Part shown: positions 36,801-49,100 of the stretch, one piece after another
Position numbering within the stretch: the first letter of the stretch is position 1
Layout: every line of letters starts with the position of its first letter
Source: Trichoplax sp. H2
Lineage: Eukaryota; Placozoa; Uniplacotomia; Trichoplacea
Direction: 5' to 3'
Length of the DNA: 64,000 nucleotides
NCBI GenBank assembly: GCA_003344405.1
Contig: NOWV01000068.1
Span: 62,001 to 126,000, forward strand
Program-made: the position numbers and the translations under genes
The notes under the pieces: generated by a model
The model's input: only the letters and a program-made list of their open reading frames with translations
Databases searched by the model: none
What the model was told of the DNA's origin: nothing

Positions 36801-39800
36801 TAGTCTGAACAAATTATTTATTTCATCATTTATCCATGCAAGAGATCTAACGAGAAATGCCTATGCTTTTAAATCATTAAGATAATTTAAATAAAATGGA
36901 TTAAATTGACCTTATTTCGGAAACGGACCGTACTTGCAGTATGCTCTATTTTAATCTTCCCTATATAGCATATACCGAGTATCTATTTTATATTTTATGT
37001 ATCAACATTACAATGTTTCTCATATTTTTCAATTACAATACGTAGAATTTAGGGATAGTATTTCCCATTGATTATGACAAAGTGCTTTAAAGATCAAAGC
37101 AAAGCCTTTTTAATTTCTCACAAAATCTTTTATATAAACTGCTCCTTGCATAAAAATATCAAGAACTATCAATCTTTACTTCTTCGGTCCAGAATTGTCT
37201 AACTGTTTACAACCAAATTTACAATTTGTATATATATATACAATTGATTACGTAGATTTTTACGAGCCTTATTGTAAAATATCTTGTCAATACGAATTGT
37301 GAATACTATCTACAAGTAGAAACTTGTAAAATTTGACAGTCTAATCAGCAAGTTGAACTATTTAATATAATCTTATAACCATATAATCTTAATCTTAAGC
37401 TCTTTGGGAGTTGCCCATATTAATTTGCTTTGTATCCATAAGAAATTTCTTAAAATTGGAATATTTGACAGTTAGCGTTACTGAGATCTTGTCATAGTCC
37501 AAAAACGAATTGCCATTACATTAGTAGCCTACTATCCTAACTCATAATAATTGCAAATTCTACCTTTAATACCGCTTATGTAAAGTATTAACGGAACTGA
37601 TAGGAGAATGCTTGATGTAGCTGTCGCGCTACTAAAGTATGATTTTGGACTAAAATGACACTAAACAGGATTCTAAATTTGACCGTCAAAGACTATCTAA
37701 TTTTAATTTCTGCTTTTTATTATTTTTAAGAACGTCACCGATGTAACTGCAGAAGACTTGACTTCATGCAAACAAAGTATTTTAAGCTGTAGATGTAAGA
37801 TTAAACTACGGAAATTATCTTTTCTACAATTGCGAGGTTATGCGCTTTACAGTAAATCCGAAGTCAGCGGTCCATCCTCTCCTATCTACTGGGATAGTAC
37901 TGGAGGTAATTATTTCAAAAGTCTACTCAAATAGATACTTGAAATATAGTAAAATTTACGAGATATTTATCTAATAGCTAGTGTATTCCAAGAACATAGT
38001 AATTGATTAGAAATCGCTTTGATTTTAATAGCATGCTAAAATAGATTCAATATTCCATGGATATAAAAGTTGCAACAATTCATACCGTACTAATTTGTAA
38101 TTAAAGCAGTATAAGTAAAGTAAAATTTATAATCATAATATAATCGAGATTAATTTCATTTTAGCTCATTTACTTCAATGAATGGCATGTAAATGGAGTG
38201 TAATAGTGTTATACAGCTAACGATTCTAACTCTGTCTGTTGATCAATAGACCGCATGAGCATGATTTGATAATCTCAACTAACTTTTGGCTTGTTTTATT
38301 TATTATAGCTTGCAAAAAAATTACAGATATTTCTTGTACCGGAATGCTAAATGAGTACGAATGTAGGAATACAAAGGCATGTTTATTAATTATTCAGTTT
38401 TAAAATGGATCTTGTTGGCTAATTTGGGATAGTAGAACGATATTATTTAGGTATTAATTAGGAAGGAATAGGCTTCAAGTAGTATTTTAGGCCGCCTTTA
38501 GGACATATTGAAATGTAACCTTGCTTTCTTCCCTACCCTGTGCTATCTAGTCATTATTTACCTACCTTTAGACATAAAATTTATAGCTCTTAGTAAATAT
38601 CGTTATATGCACAGACTATCAATTGCTACCATTTCAGAACATTGTACAGGTAGCAATAAATCGTTTTACCACGTTACAAGAAATAGCGAGATAGCCCTTC
38701 TGCTCGTCTTCAAAATTCGCAGTTGTAAGCAGCTACTATACTTTTCCTCAATTTATACCTATGAGTACGCTACTACAAAACCAATCTCCAAAAATGAAGA
38801 TAGAATAGATTTAAGCTGTTCTTTTGATCCTCCATGAACAGCTACTATAGTAACACAAATGCTAAGCGAAATGATCTCCATTCAATCCATGTATTACAAT
38901 ATACCGATACTGAATACTTGATTATGAAGGAAAATGTACAAGAAATAATATGCTAGAATGCTGTATACTATCTTTATTTAGCAGTCTAATCACTATGTTA
39001 AGTTCATATAGCAACTCTAAATATCTACCATATAGCTAAGAAAAGCATACAAATTCCTATTTAATGGTAATGATCAATAAACCTGCCGTCGATAATTATA
39101 AGCTATACAAAGTAAATATAGAATTATGCATAATTATCTCCTTTACAATTTAGAACAGTGTAATTATTATTGACGCTGACACGACAGATACGCATAGACT
39201 TAAAATTATTACTATTAAGATCCTCAGGATATTATGCTTATTTATTACTGTAAAATACCCCCAGGCAAGAAAGATGGGATTATTTTCCATTTTTACTATC
39301 TAATGGAATTTAACAGTGCTGATTATTATTAACTTGTCTTTTTATCAATTGTTAATTAAAGAACGATAGCCAGTTGTATCAACCTGTAGCTGATAATATC
39401 ATCGTTCTGCAGAGGAGTAAAGATGGGAAATTAAATACAGTTGAAATTACTGGTAGGGATAATCTGCTATTTACATTAAGATCATCCGCGGATGCCTTGA
39501 GAAATCAAACATATGTCCTTAATTGCCCGATCGTTGCAATTCAAGATCGATCATGGAAATACCTCAACGAAACTGTTGGGTCGGAGTTTGAGCTAGTATT
39601 AGCCAAAGCAACAGTCATCGATAAAACGCCTACAACTACAGCAAGAGCCTTTCCAATAGCAACGCCAACACCAACTTTCGGTACTGTTGCAGAAACAACA
39701 AGTGAAATTATAATTACTACCGGGAATCCAAATTCCAGCACAACTGCTATAAAAAATACGACAAGTAGAATCATATCTCAGCATTCTTGGACTCAAACAA

Positions 39801-41169
39801 CTCTACCAAGCCTACGAGCTCAAATTATGCCCTGTAATAAATCTCTTCATACTTGACTTATGCCACATAAATCTACTCATCTATACGTTGTATAGTTATC
39901 GATGCTGGAAGTAATTTAAAGATTATAATAATTACCAATTTTTCATCATATAGACTTTACAGCAGCAATTATTGCATTTTGCGGATGCTCAGTAATTATT
40001 TTCATGAGCCTATGCTACTATAAGTATGTCATACCGTATAAACATGGATGATACAATTAATTAATAGAATAATGCTATTTATACTTAATTCAACTCTATT
40101 TCTAGCAATGTCTCTCATCTGCAGTTGTATCAAGCTAATATCTATTTCTTCATGAATTGCAGGTGTCACCGACCCTCTAAAGCAGGGTTATATATAAACT
40201 CCACAATGTAAGTTCTTCTTTTCTGCATCAACAAATTTTATTCTACATAAATAGCGATAAATTAAAATTAATTGTGTAAAGGAAACATTGTAAAACAAAC
40301 TTTCTCTTTATCTAGTTAGATTAAATCCAATCGTTAGAATATATTAGTCTCACAATATTAATTAAAAATAATTTCAAGTCTATTTATCGCACCCCAAATA
40401 ATCCCAACAATCTACAGTTGCAGCGTTACAAAATAGAGAGATTTAATACAAAATATATATACTATTCCACAATAATATTATAGTAAATTTAAATTTTATA
40501 TAGCACTTTACTAAGCATGTCTCATTTTGGAAAACCAGCTCTTTGCCATATAGGTGTAATCTGCACAAGTTTTAATTTGCTGACTTTGCTGACTATCTTA
40601 TTTTTAGGTTTATCAAGGCTGAGCAGGCCATTGAAACTCGTAAGTTAGCGTCTTAAAATAATCTGTAATGTCATTAAATTAACTGTTAATTTTAATGATA
40701 GCGATACAAGGCGTACCTCTCGCTCATAAATATACCTGTCAAGGATGTAAACAAGCTTCTGTAATGGAAGTAAGTAAAAATTAATGAAAGTCTCTAGCAA
40801 TATCTAATTGCTCATATCGACATAAGATTAAACACTAAACCTAACCTATCCTACCATTTTATTATTGTGTAGATCAAAGCTAATCCCCTGGCAGTTAATT
40901 TAACTCAAAACGATGAGGAATGTTCAGTTGAGATCGGCGAATATCCCATCGAAGATACGAATTTCATAGAGTTTGCTAGTCATTTCAACCAAGTCAGCAA
41001 TTGTAAGACACCTAATATTCGGCCACAAGAGTTAACAAGGAGTCTTAGCAGTACATGTAGCAGCAATATACTCCATGATAGCGAATGTTTAATATCAGAC
41101 CGATATAGCCGGGAGAATATAATAGAGAAGCAAGATGTGCAAAGAGCTATCGACTATGATTCCAACTAG
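32427..41169 (+). CDS. C2: type I membrane protein, second tandem paralogue
   Basis: Same unrecognised family as C1 and C3. Exons: 32427-32556, 33434-33823, 34880-35043, 37731-37905, 38309-38376, 39362-39833, 39954-40023, 40163-40207, 40608-40639, 40702-40769, 40873-41169. They total 1911 nt, 636 aa, phases 1,1,0,1,0,1,2,2,1,0. Layout: signal sequence (1-43), module 1 (44-173), Cys-rich region (to 309), long Ser/Thr-rich stalk (to 466), TM (467-490), 146-aa tail. Ectodomain Cys count is ten. The donor after exon 5 is GC, not GT. The start at 32427 gives a basic, Gln-rich lead before the hydrophobic segment FIHLSRILLNLSIIFNLSF. Surface location is inferred from topology; function unknown. Confidence 0.8.
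33066..33400. repeat. Degenerate tandem repeat, 3 units of about 105-115 bp
   Basis: Units begin ATTATCYTAGYATRATARTCNCTYNAGGATT near 33070, 33175 and 33290 and include a GATTYRTYRATYGCAAGRT block. It occupies the C2 intron 1 end, about 30 bp before exon 2. Confidence 0.7.
33855..34580. repeat. Degenerate tandem repeat in C2 intron 2
   Basis: A recurring anchor TTGATAGAACTTGAAATNGTTACAGTAT appears in diverged form near 33920, 34018, 34185, 34345, 34450 and 34549, so units are roughly 100-165 bp. Confidence 0.6.
34880..38376 (+). CDS. C2 exons 3-5: Cys-rich region
   Basis: Exon 3 (164 nt) has SSSWTYNL and one Cys (LTCRVKIKS). Exon 4 (175 nt) has SCKQSILSCRC and ends in PIYWDSTG, a motif shared with C1 (PVYWDSTG) and C3 (PTYWDGTG). 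Exon 5 (68 nt in all three paralogues) has three Cys (ACKKITDISCTG, then YECR). The regular Cys suggest disulphides in a secreted or surface domain; I know no family with this pattern. Confidence 0.8.
35044..37730 (+). other. C2 intron 3, 2.7 kb
   Basis: No exon, repeat family or open frame of note. It corresponds in position to the long introns 3 of C1 and C3. Confidence 0.5.
38377..39361 (+). other. C2 intron 5 with GC donor
   Basis: Exon 5 ends ACA AAG followed by GCATGT, where C1 and C3 have GTAAGC. The downstream acceptor ends at 39361 and phase 0 is kept. The same AAG/GCATGT context occurs at 8817 in gene A. The intron contains a 109-codon open frame (38508-38837, no ATG at its start) that has no counterpart in the paralogues. 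Confidence 0.65.
39362..40023 (+). CDS. C2 exons 6-7: conserved block, mucin-like stalk and TM
   Basis: Exon 6 (472 nt) starts NDSQLYQPVADNIIVLQR (C3: NDTSYYEPISNNTIVLQK), passes LRNQTYVLNCPIVAIQ, then runs into a Thr/Ser/Pro-rich stalk longer than in C1 or C3, with sequons such as NSST and NTTS. Exon 7 encodes FTAAIIAFCGCSVIIFMSLCYY, the single TM. Confidence 0.85.
40163..41169 (+). CDS. C2 exons 8-11: cytoplasmic tail
   Basis: Four exons of 45, 32, 68 and 297 nt. The matching C3 exons are 36, 32, 71 and 93 nt with the same phases. The tail contains GLYINS (a YxN motif as in Grb2-type SH2 ligands), CQGC, and GEYPIEDT, which lines up with EYAYED in C1 and GYPDPD in C3. It ends at TAG 41167-41169. 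Signalling function is inference only. Confidence 0.75.
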
Positions 41170-41232
41170 TCTTCGTTCTATTTATGATTTGTTTGCATAC
41201 TTGATTCCTATATCTACACTGAAATTTAGGAC

Positions 41233-41238
41233 AATAAA
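41233..41238 (+). terminator. Poly(A) signal AATAAA for C2
   Basis: AATAAA 64 nt after the C2 stop codon, in a plausible position for a short 3' UTR. Confidence 0.45.
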
Positions 41239-43931
41239 CAACTCTGTATGTGTATATATATATAGAGCATCATTATTCATAATGTCGCAAGGCATGTATT
41301 TTTTACTAACTAATTTAAAACTTTTTCTTGTAATCAACAATTAATTCATTTCATCGAAGTTTTTAAATTCTAATAGAGTTTTGTCAAAGGTCATATGTCC
41401 AAATTTTAGTTTTTAATTTAAGTTCATAAATTTACTCTCCATTATTTATGAAACTAATGTTAACTTAATGTTAAAGGTAAGTGTTATTTAATGATATTAA
41501 TCTATTGCAGCGTATAAACCAATTATCAATGTAGTAGCATAAATTTTAAAGCTTAATTTAACTAAGTAACTATATTTAAGTATGCGCTAACGCTGCACCG
41601 GCATAGAAAAATTAAGTCTTTACTCGCTTTATACTATCTTCAACTACGACCTATTAAATTAAAAATAATGATTAAGATTTTAAATAATTAAGCCTTGAAA
41701 TAAACCTTAGATTCTCAGCATTACTAAATTATTAATAATATAAGCATAACTTTACCATAAATAGAGTCTACCTACGTTATACAGCATACAACTAAAATTA
41801 CTAAGACAGCCCAGCATCCTTAAATCAGAGCATTGTTCAAATATTCAGGTTTATGCAGTACCTAATGAAAAATAAAAATAACTTGTACTTTAATTTATAA
41901 TAAAACTGGCTTTTATTAAGAGCAAAGCTCACCACAAATTTTATCATAATTAATGCTCAAATATTATGCTAAATATATCAGTTATCTGACATTATCCAAT
42001 GTATAATAATTAAAATAATTGTGCCATCTAATATGATTAAATCATAGCCCAGATATACGAATCTCCTTTGCCACATACTCAGTTGCTAAAAAGCAATTAC
42101 TACAAATACCTAACTAAATTAGTCGCGGTTAAACAACAATGCCTACTACAATCAAAAATTTTACAGGAGTATTCTAGAAACTACTCTTTTATTACAAAAT
42201 TTCTTTAGAATCACATCGATGTTAATTATGAGGTATTAATTCTAAAATTACGATAACCTGCTGTAAATCAAATTAAAGATTTTCAACTGGTTGATGTGAG
42301 GAAATTTGGAATTAGATCTAGTTAGTTCCTACAGAATCCAGCCAAGGTTAGTACAACTAATTAAAAATCATAATAACCTTGAGTGAATAAAATCACACAT
42401 TTTTGTCAATCGGTTATGGCAATATTCCCTTTTTACTATAATTTCTAGTTTGCTCAATAGTGATCTCCACAAATATTCCATGAATGTCAAATAAAACAAT
42501 TTGGGTAGTGCATGAAGATCAATGAAGGCCGAACGAGCAATTCTAATAGATTACAATAATTTTAGTCATATCTGCAGCATCTAATTTTCCGTAAGATTTA
42601 ATTACTTTATCATGAGATTTATTATCAAAAACTGACAATTTCGAGTAAGAATCTGGGATTACTAAATGGAAAGATTTTGTTATTAATGATATAATAATAC
42701 GCTGATTTTAATCGCTTATCGTGAATCTACTTCTTCTATAAGATTTTAATTTAGTTTTATATGTGATTTGTCTCGCAACAACCTATAAAACAGTATAAAA
42801 ATTCAGAAACTGTTAATCTAATAACGTATAAGAAAACAATTTTAACTAAACATGTTGTATCTATTTCTGCTTTAAAATACTAATTTAATTCATCATGTGA
42901 ATTTTTATAAAATATCTCCATACCAAAGAGCAAAAATGATCTATTCCATTCTAATGCAAAAATTTTAATGGTGAATATTACATCTAGTTCTTAGTAAAGA
43001 TTTTATTTAGTCAGAGTGTCATTTATTTAAGAATATTAAATATAATAAATTCGAATTACTCACAAGAATTATTTTATTATATCGTAATAATCCCAATTGT
43101 AGTTACTTTAACCATTACTTTAGCAGGATTTTATTTAGTTTAAAATAGATTTGCTAAAGAAAAATCCGAAAGTACAGGCTAAAATCCCTGAATCTGATCA
43201 ACAAGGATTTTATTTCAATGATAACATTTTAAGTTGCTCATTCTATCTGTTTCTCTTGTAAAAACTTAGGCTAGTTTACTATGCAATTGTTCAGAAATAA
43301 CTCATAACATAATATAGAGATTCAGAAATGCTAACTGAAACAATTTTATTGCATTAAAATGACTTTAAGTATGATGCTCTTTACATTATCTAATTTTTAT
43401 ACAAGATTTTAATTTTAATTTATGTAGTGGCTCGCTGTGGAATTAATATATGCAAAGTCTCAGGAATAAGTTTTATGCCAGTGCATGATTTTAATTATGT
43501 CTTCAGGAACTATTTTTACTGGATTCCAGTTTTATTTTTCCGTTGTGGCACAACCCACGCAAAAATCCCATAAATGCCAGGTGAAGTAATATTAATAGTT
43601 TAATGATTTTAATTGAGAATGCTGTCCCTACCGCTGCTATAAGATATAAATTTAGTATATCGCACTATTAGTAACCAATCCCCATCCAAAAATACATGAA
43701 TGCCGATGAAATAATTATAAGATAATACAATGACCTTCACTGGTCGTAATGAATTTATTTCTTCGACACATTTGTAATTTACTCCATCAGATATGAGTTG
43801 GTAAGGAAAAAATCATCGCAAAAATTTTACAAATATCAAATACATCAACTTTAATATTTTAACTTAATTCATCATGTCATTCGATAATCCACATTCAACA
43901 ACATTCACAATACTTTTCCCAGCATTTTTGT

Positions 43932-44108
43932 ATTGGCAATAAATAAAAGCTATTAATTAGTCTAATCCCTTTTAACCCAATAAAAGCATCATAGTTTTTT
44001 TGTTACTAACACGCAAACGTAGTCAATAAGTTAAAGAGATTACGTAAAACATCCATAGTTGTATCTTGCCTAGAAGGCGATCTTTGATGACTACTTTCAA
44101 ACCAAAGA
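43932..44108 (+). repeat. 177-bp direct duplication, left copy
   Basis: Identical to 44247-44423 except for one base (TTAAAGAGAT against TTAAATAGAT), offset exactly 315 bp. It ends directly at the N run. Confidence 0.95.
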
Positions 44109-44128
44109 NNNNNNNNNNNNNNNNNNNN
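44109..44128. other. Assembly gap, 20 N
   Basis: Run of 20 ambiguous bases. The true gap size may differ, because the flanks are duplicated. Confidence 0.99.
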
Positions 44129-44246
44129 TCAGTGCTATATTAAAATACAGTATATCCAAATTAGAAGTTAACTAAATAAGGATAGTCTAACAGAATTATC
44201 CTAACATAGTTATTTCTACTGTAATACAGTATTTAACACTGTAACA

Positions 44247-44423
44247 ATTGGCAATAAATAAAAGCTATTAATTAGTCTAATCCCTTTTAACCCAATAAAA
44301 GCATCATAGTTTTTTTGTTACTAACACGCAAACGTAGTCAATAAGTTAAATAGATTACGTAAAACATCCATAGTTGTATCTTGCCTAGAAGGCGATCTTT
44401 GATGACTACTTTCAAACCAAAGA
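44247..44423 (+). repeat. 177-bp direct duplication, right copy
   Basis: Second copy of 43932-44108, starting 118 bp to the right of the gap. It continues without break into sequence upstream of C3. Confidence 0.95.
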
Positions 44424-44958
44424 GAGAATCAAAACAAATGAATTAGCTTTCCCCTAAATGTACATTACAAATAAAGCCTGTCAATCAATTATTCCGTATA
44501 TTTTCATTCTATAAAATATTGTTTATCTTCTATCTTATTGATCTGTTGAATAGATTAAAGCAAAGCGAGAGACAACCTGGCGAGTAATTTGTTAATTATT
44601 GATCGATTATCACAATTAGCTGCTAGAATCACTTGAAAATAATTGTTCTAGACATGGCTCTATTATCTTATTTTAGTTTATGAATTATAACTAAAACTAT
44701 CCAATCCAAATCATGATATTACTTTGGACTTTTAATATCTTCATTCCTATCAGTTGCTTTAATGAATATAGTCATTCTTCGGGATAAATCAATAAAGTTC
44801 TATGTTTTCTATTATCAATTGTCTGCTTGCATTAATTTTAAAAATAATGTTAATAGCAACTGTTATAGTCTATCGTATTGGAAACTATTTCACTATTTTA
44901 CCATCCTCCCTTGAAAATTTCATCCATCATCGACTTCAATAAATTAAATCGAATCATC

Positions 44959-46129
44959 ATGAAATTTTCTAGCAAGTTATCTCAACATAAATGTCAATTA
45001 TTTCTCACGCTGTTATTTATTTTACTAAGCTTATCAATAATTAGCTTAGTGATAGTTAGCAACACCAAATATCCGATAGGATACATCAATCGAACAGAAG
45101 ATGCTGATAATTCTACATCAGGTAAGGATTGAAATTCTTCTCGTATAAAATTCTCAAGTCACGTATTGCAGAGTATCTTATCAAATAATTTAACTTTTTA
45201 TCTGTAATCCTGTTATCACAGGCAAACAAATTAAATATCGAATACAATGATTTAAAACCGTTCTACGGTATCTTATGTTGTTATCAATATTTGAATTATT
45301 TTCCGTCGAATACGTTAAAACAAGAATGATGCATGCCTATAAAACATTGCATAGAAAGGGTTGCATGCAGATAAATAGAAGTAAAAATGACGCAATTCCC
45401 CTTGAGATTAAAATTAACATCCAAATGCATGAATCAGTTGTTTTCTTCTAGATGAATCAAGCATTACATTCCCTAAATAACCAAAAGTAATGATACTAAG
45501 ATTATCTAGTCTAATTTAATGCTATTGATGCAACAGCTATTAAAGAATTACCCTCAGTTAACAAAATGCAAGTACAGTCACTATAATTGTTATCGCAATG
45601 AAAATGACGAAATAATTTTTATGACTCTTGCCATGCAATCTTTAATGATACTTTAATGAATAGCAATAAAAACTCATAAAGTGGTTACTGCAGGTTATTC
45701 TTATCACCCTTATATTTCCATGTTAAGCTCAAATTATAGATACAGTCGTTTATGGAATCCAAAATGCCACAATGGTGGTGGTTGGCAATAAGGTATCCAT
45801 TACTGTTTCATACCGGTTGAATACTGATTCGAAGGAATGGCCTTCATTTGAGCAAGTAGTCAATTATCAATGGTTTAAGTCTTCATGCAATCATACCCGA
45901 CGATACAGGAATATACAACCAATCGAAAAATTTATATCGCGTAGGTCCTACGGCGAAATTCGTTGCAGCTTTGAAACTTTTGAATCTGATATTTGCTTAC
46001 AATTTAATGTCAACTTTAGCGAGATTATTCAGTACCATAATCAGTCTAATAGTTCATATCAAGCGAAGGCAATAGCTCTTGCTAAAAATCAATATTCTCG
46101 CTCATTTTCCTGGCTCATCAAGGATTATG
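44959..46129 (+). CDS. C3 exons 1-2: hydrophobic leader and module 1
   Basis: Exon 1 ends phase 1 after a sequon-containing stretch (NRTEDADNSTS). Exon 2 (390 nt, 1-1) contains NYQWFKSSC, GEIRCSF and SDICLQF. The middle Cys is absent in C1 and C2, so this module has an unpaired or differently paired Cys. Confidence 0.82.
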
Positions 46130-49100
46130 GTAAATAACAAAGTATTTCCTAACATGTATACTCAAATTTACTCTATAGGATAAAATCCTTAACATCCTAG
46201 TAAAACTTACAATTGCTGTACTGTAGTATAATTACTATGATCGCAAAGACTGTAAAGAAGAGAATATTTTACACCTTCGTTCTCACGCTTTCGTCGGAGA
46301 GAGTAAATGTTGTCATCGATCATGTCATCTGTATTACCTTATTAAAGTTGAGCCTTTTTAGTTATCATAGGAGTTACTAGATGCTGATTGTTATCTTTAG
46401 TTTTTTAGGTATCTAGTATGAGTGTTAGTAAACGGCTTATACTAATGTAGCTTAACTTTTACATGGCATTCACAATTTGTTAAAATAGAAGCTATTGTAC
46501 ACCATGAAATATCTAGGAAATCTATTCTTAATTATCATAAGAAATGGCAGATGATGATTATTATCAGCAGGCTTTCAGATACCCTAGCATGGATGCTAAT
46601 AAACGGAATATGCTAATGTAGCTTAACTTGCATGACATTTAAATCAATGTTAATGCGGTAATAATTTTTCTTCTAGCAATACCATATCCACCTAGAGAAA
46701 TAAAGATTAATGACCGTAAGCAAGTATTCCTGCTAATCAATTTTAGAGATTATGCAACAAAAAACTTCTACAATATTCTTTTCTATCTTTATTAGCATTA
46801 GATCCCAAACCCAAATTAGAAAACGGAAGCAAGTATATCATTAACATTGACTCTAGTAGTTGGACACATAATATACCTGATCTCCAATTAAACTGCTCGG
46901 TAATCATAAAATCGCTGGATTTGATACGTGCAAATATGAATTGGGTAAGTTTATTATGACAGAACCGATGCCTGCAAAAAGTGATTCACTTTGTCATTCA
47001 TCCATCATTCAATTTAAGCGAGTAAACTAATAAACAGTAATCTTTTTTAATTCTCTAATCTATTATCTATCCGATAATGATTATAAGGTATTAACAGCAC
47101 TATGCAAACTATAAATTTCTTAGGGACATTAAATATTTCATCCATGTAATATGCATGATAAACAAGGGTCAATAGAATTAGTCATTAATGCCGTGGTTTA
47201 TGTAAACTAATTCTATAAATATGGGTAGCTATATTCCTAGTTTATTGACTATGGACGCTAAATTTTTATATTTTTGTGAATTTAATTCACCGATATAGAG
47301 AGATGATTTTAGTTCGTCTTAGTGAACGCTAATTCATCGTTGAACGTATCCGCTCTTTAAAATTAGCTATCCAATAAATTTTTCGTGGTAAGTCCACCCT
47401 ATCATCATGAGCAATATGTCAGTCTTGACACTGATTAAAATTATAACCGAGCTATTGGGATAATAATCATTAAAAGTTATCCCCTATTTCCAAATACATA
47501 CGTATCGCATTTGAGCTCCTCAAAATAGTTATTTCATCTAGTGTCAATTTCCCCATCATCTTATCGGATGTGATTCATAATCAGATAATTCCAATCTATT
47601 ACAGCCCTTAATTATTAGAATTGGATAGAATTATGTACGCTTCCTTTAGCCAAAATCCCCCATAATAATGAAGCTATATCTTTCTACTGTTAGATTACTA
47701 GCCTTTACTTTAATTAACAGTTAAGCTAATAATACGGAATGATTATTTTGATCATCATCATACAACAATGATAAGAAAGAATAATAGAAAGGCTAAGAAT
47801 GAAAAGGGCGTACCATAAATGTTACTCCCTTTCTTGTTATAGCAATAAATTCACTAAAGCATTTATGATTATGACTTTATCGGAATTTTTTTCTGAATCT
47901 TTAATTAAAAACAATGAATCACTACAATCGACTATATCGAAAATGATTTAACTGCATTGTTAACTATAGAATTTTTATCTAATTTGGTCATGCAACTGAC
48001 GTATGATTGTTCGTCTGATGATTGATGGAATAAAATAGACAAGTTCGAACGATTTTGTCTACAATCTCTACGATATACTTCCTGCTCTATCGTTTATGAC
48101 TGGCCCAGTAAGACCATTAATAATAACACCATATCTGGGTTATCTAATGATGATTACTAAACATAGACAACCTAGATTACATCCTTCTCATACCTAGATC
48201 CCGTATCTTATATTCTCTTCGTTAAGTTTGTCCCTAATTTTTACATTAAACGGCAATAAAATAGCTTACTCGTATCATGATTGTTCTTGAATTATATATT
48301 AGATTATTTGACTATCACCCTGAGGAGTAAGTTAACTGGATTGCACTCTTTTATTGCTCGAATCTATAGCTTGCTATTCCATCGTCTACATTCATCCTAA
48401 ATAGTCTAGAAAAATGATTCATAACATTATTACAGTACATAACGATTGTACAGCAGACTATTCTACTTGTTAGTATTACCCAACATCATATTACTGCTGC
48501 AATTACCAATTAACCGAAATTCCTAAATTGTTCCGTGGTTATTTAGATTCTTGATGATCATTAAAGAAAAAAACAAGATAGATTAAATCTTCTTTGCCTA
48601 TAAAATGATTAGTAATAAATATACGCACCTATACTGTAAATCATGATTTGTTGTTGGCTTCTTCCATTTTCTAAACATCATCATTAGTAGCAGGTTTATC
48701 GATTTAAAACGTTTTTACCCCTAGACCTATGCTTCCTTTCCCGCTATTACATTCGTTCAGTAGTATGCCTACGTAGTAGAGCTCAAATTAAGAAAAATCA
48801 TCGTGGATAGTAATGACTATTTCATTACAATTATTACAAGGCCCCTATGCAACAGATATATAATTGTCTACTACCTTACAGATCTTCATAACATTCCAAT
48901 TAATAAGAGACAATTATCAATATCATCATTGGTTACTATCTATTATTTCATACGGCTACGAGCTTATAAATCCACAGATAACTATTTCTTAAATCCATCA
49001 ACGTTATTAATATTATAGATTAGTTGCAGATTCATATCATAAATGTTCTTAGATTCTATCTGCGTACAATCATTGTTGACCAATCGGAATTACTCTATAG

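Larger units (their letters stand above)
41239..44958. other. Intergenic between C2 and C3
   Basis: No gene recognised. About 41850-43900 shows diverged recurring blocks (AAGATTTTAATTTTA, ATTCAGAAATGCTAA, AAAAATCCNATAAATGCC), probably an old tandem array with unclear period. It contains the assembly gap and its flanking duplication. Confidence 0.4.

Noticed and set aside
38508-38837. 109-codon open frame in C2 intron 5
   Set aside because: No ATG at its start, no counterpart in C1 or C3, and exon 5 to exon 6 already joins in phase.
39541-39796. Two minus-strand frames over the C2 stalk
   Set aside because: Reverse reading of the low-complexity Ser/Thr-rich exon 6; the plus-strand exon is supported by C1 and C3.
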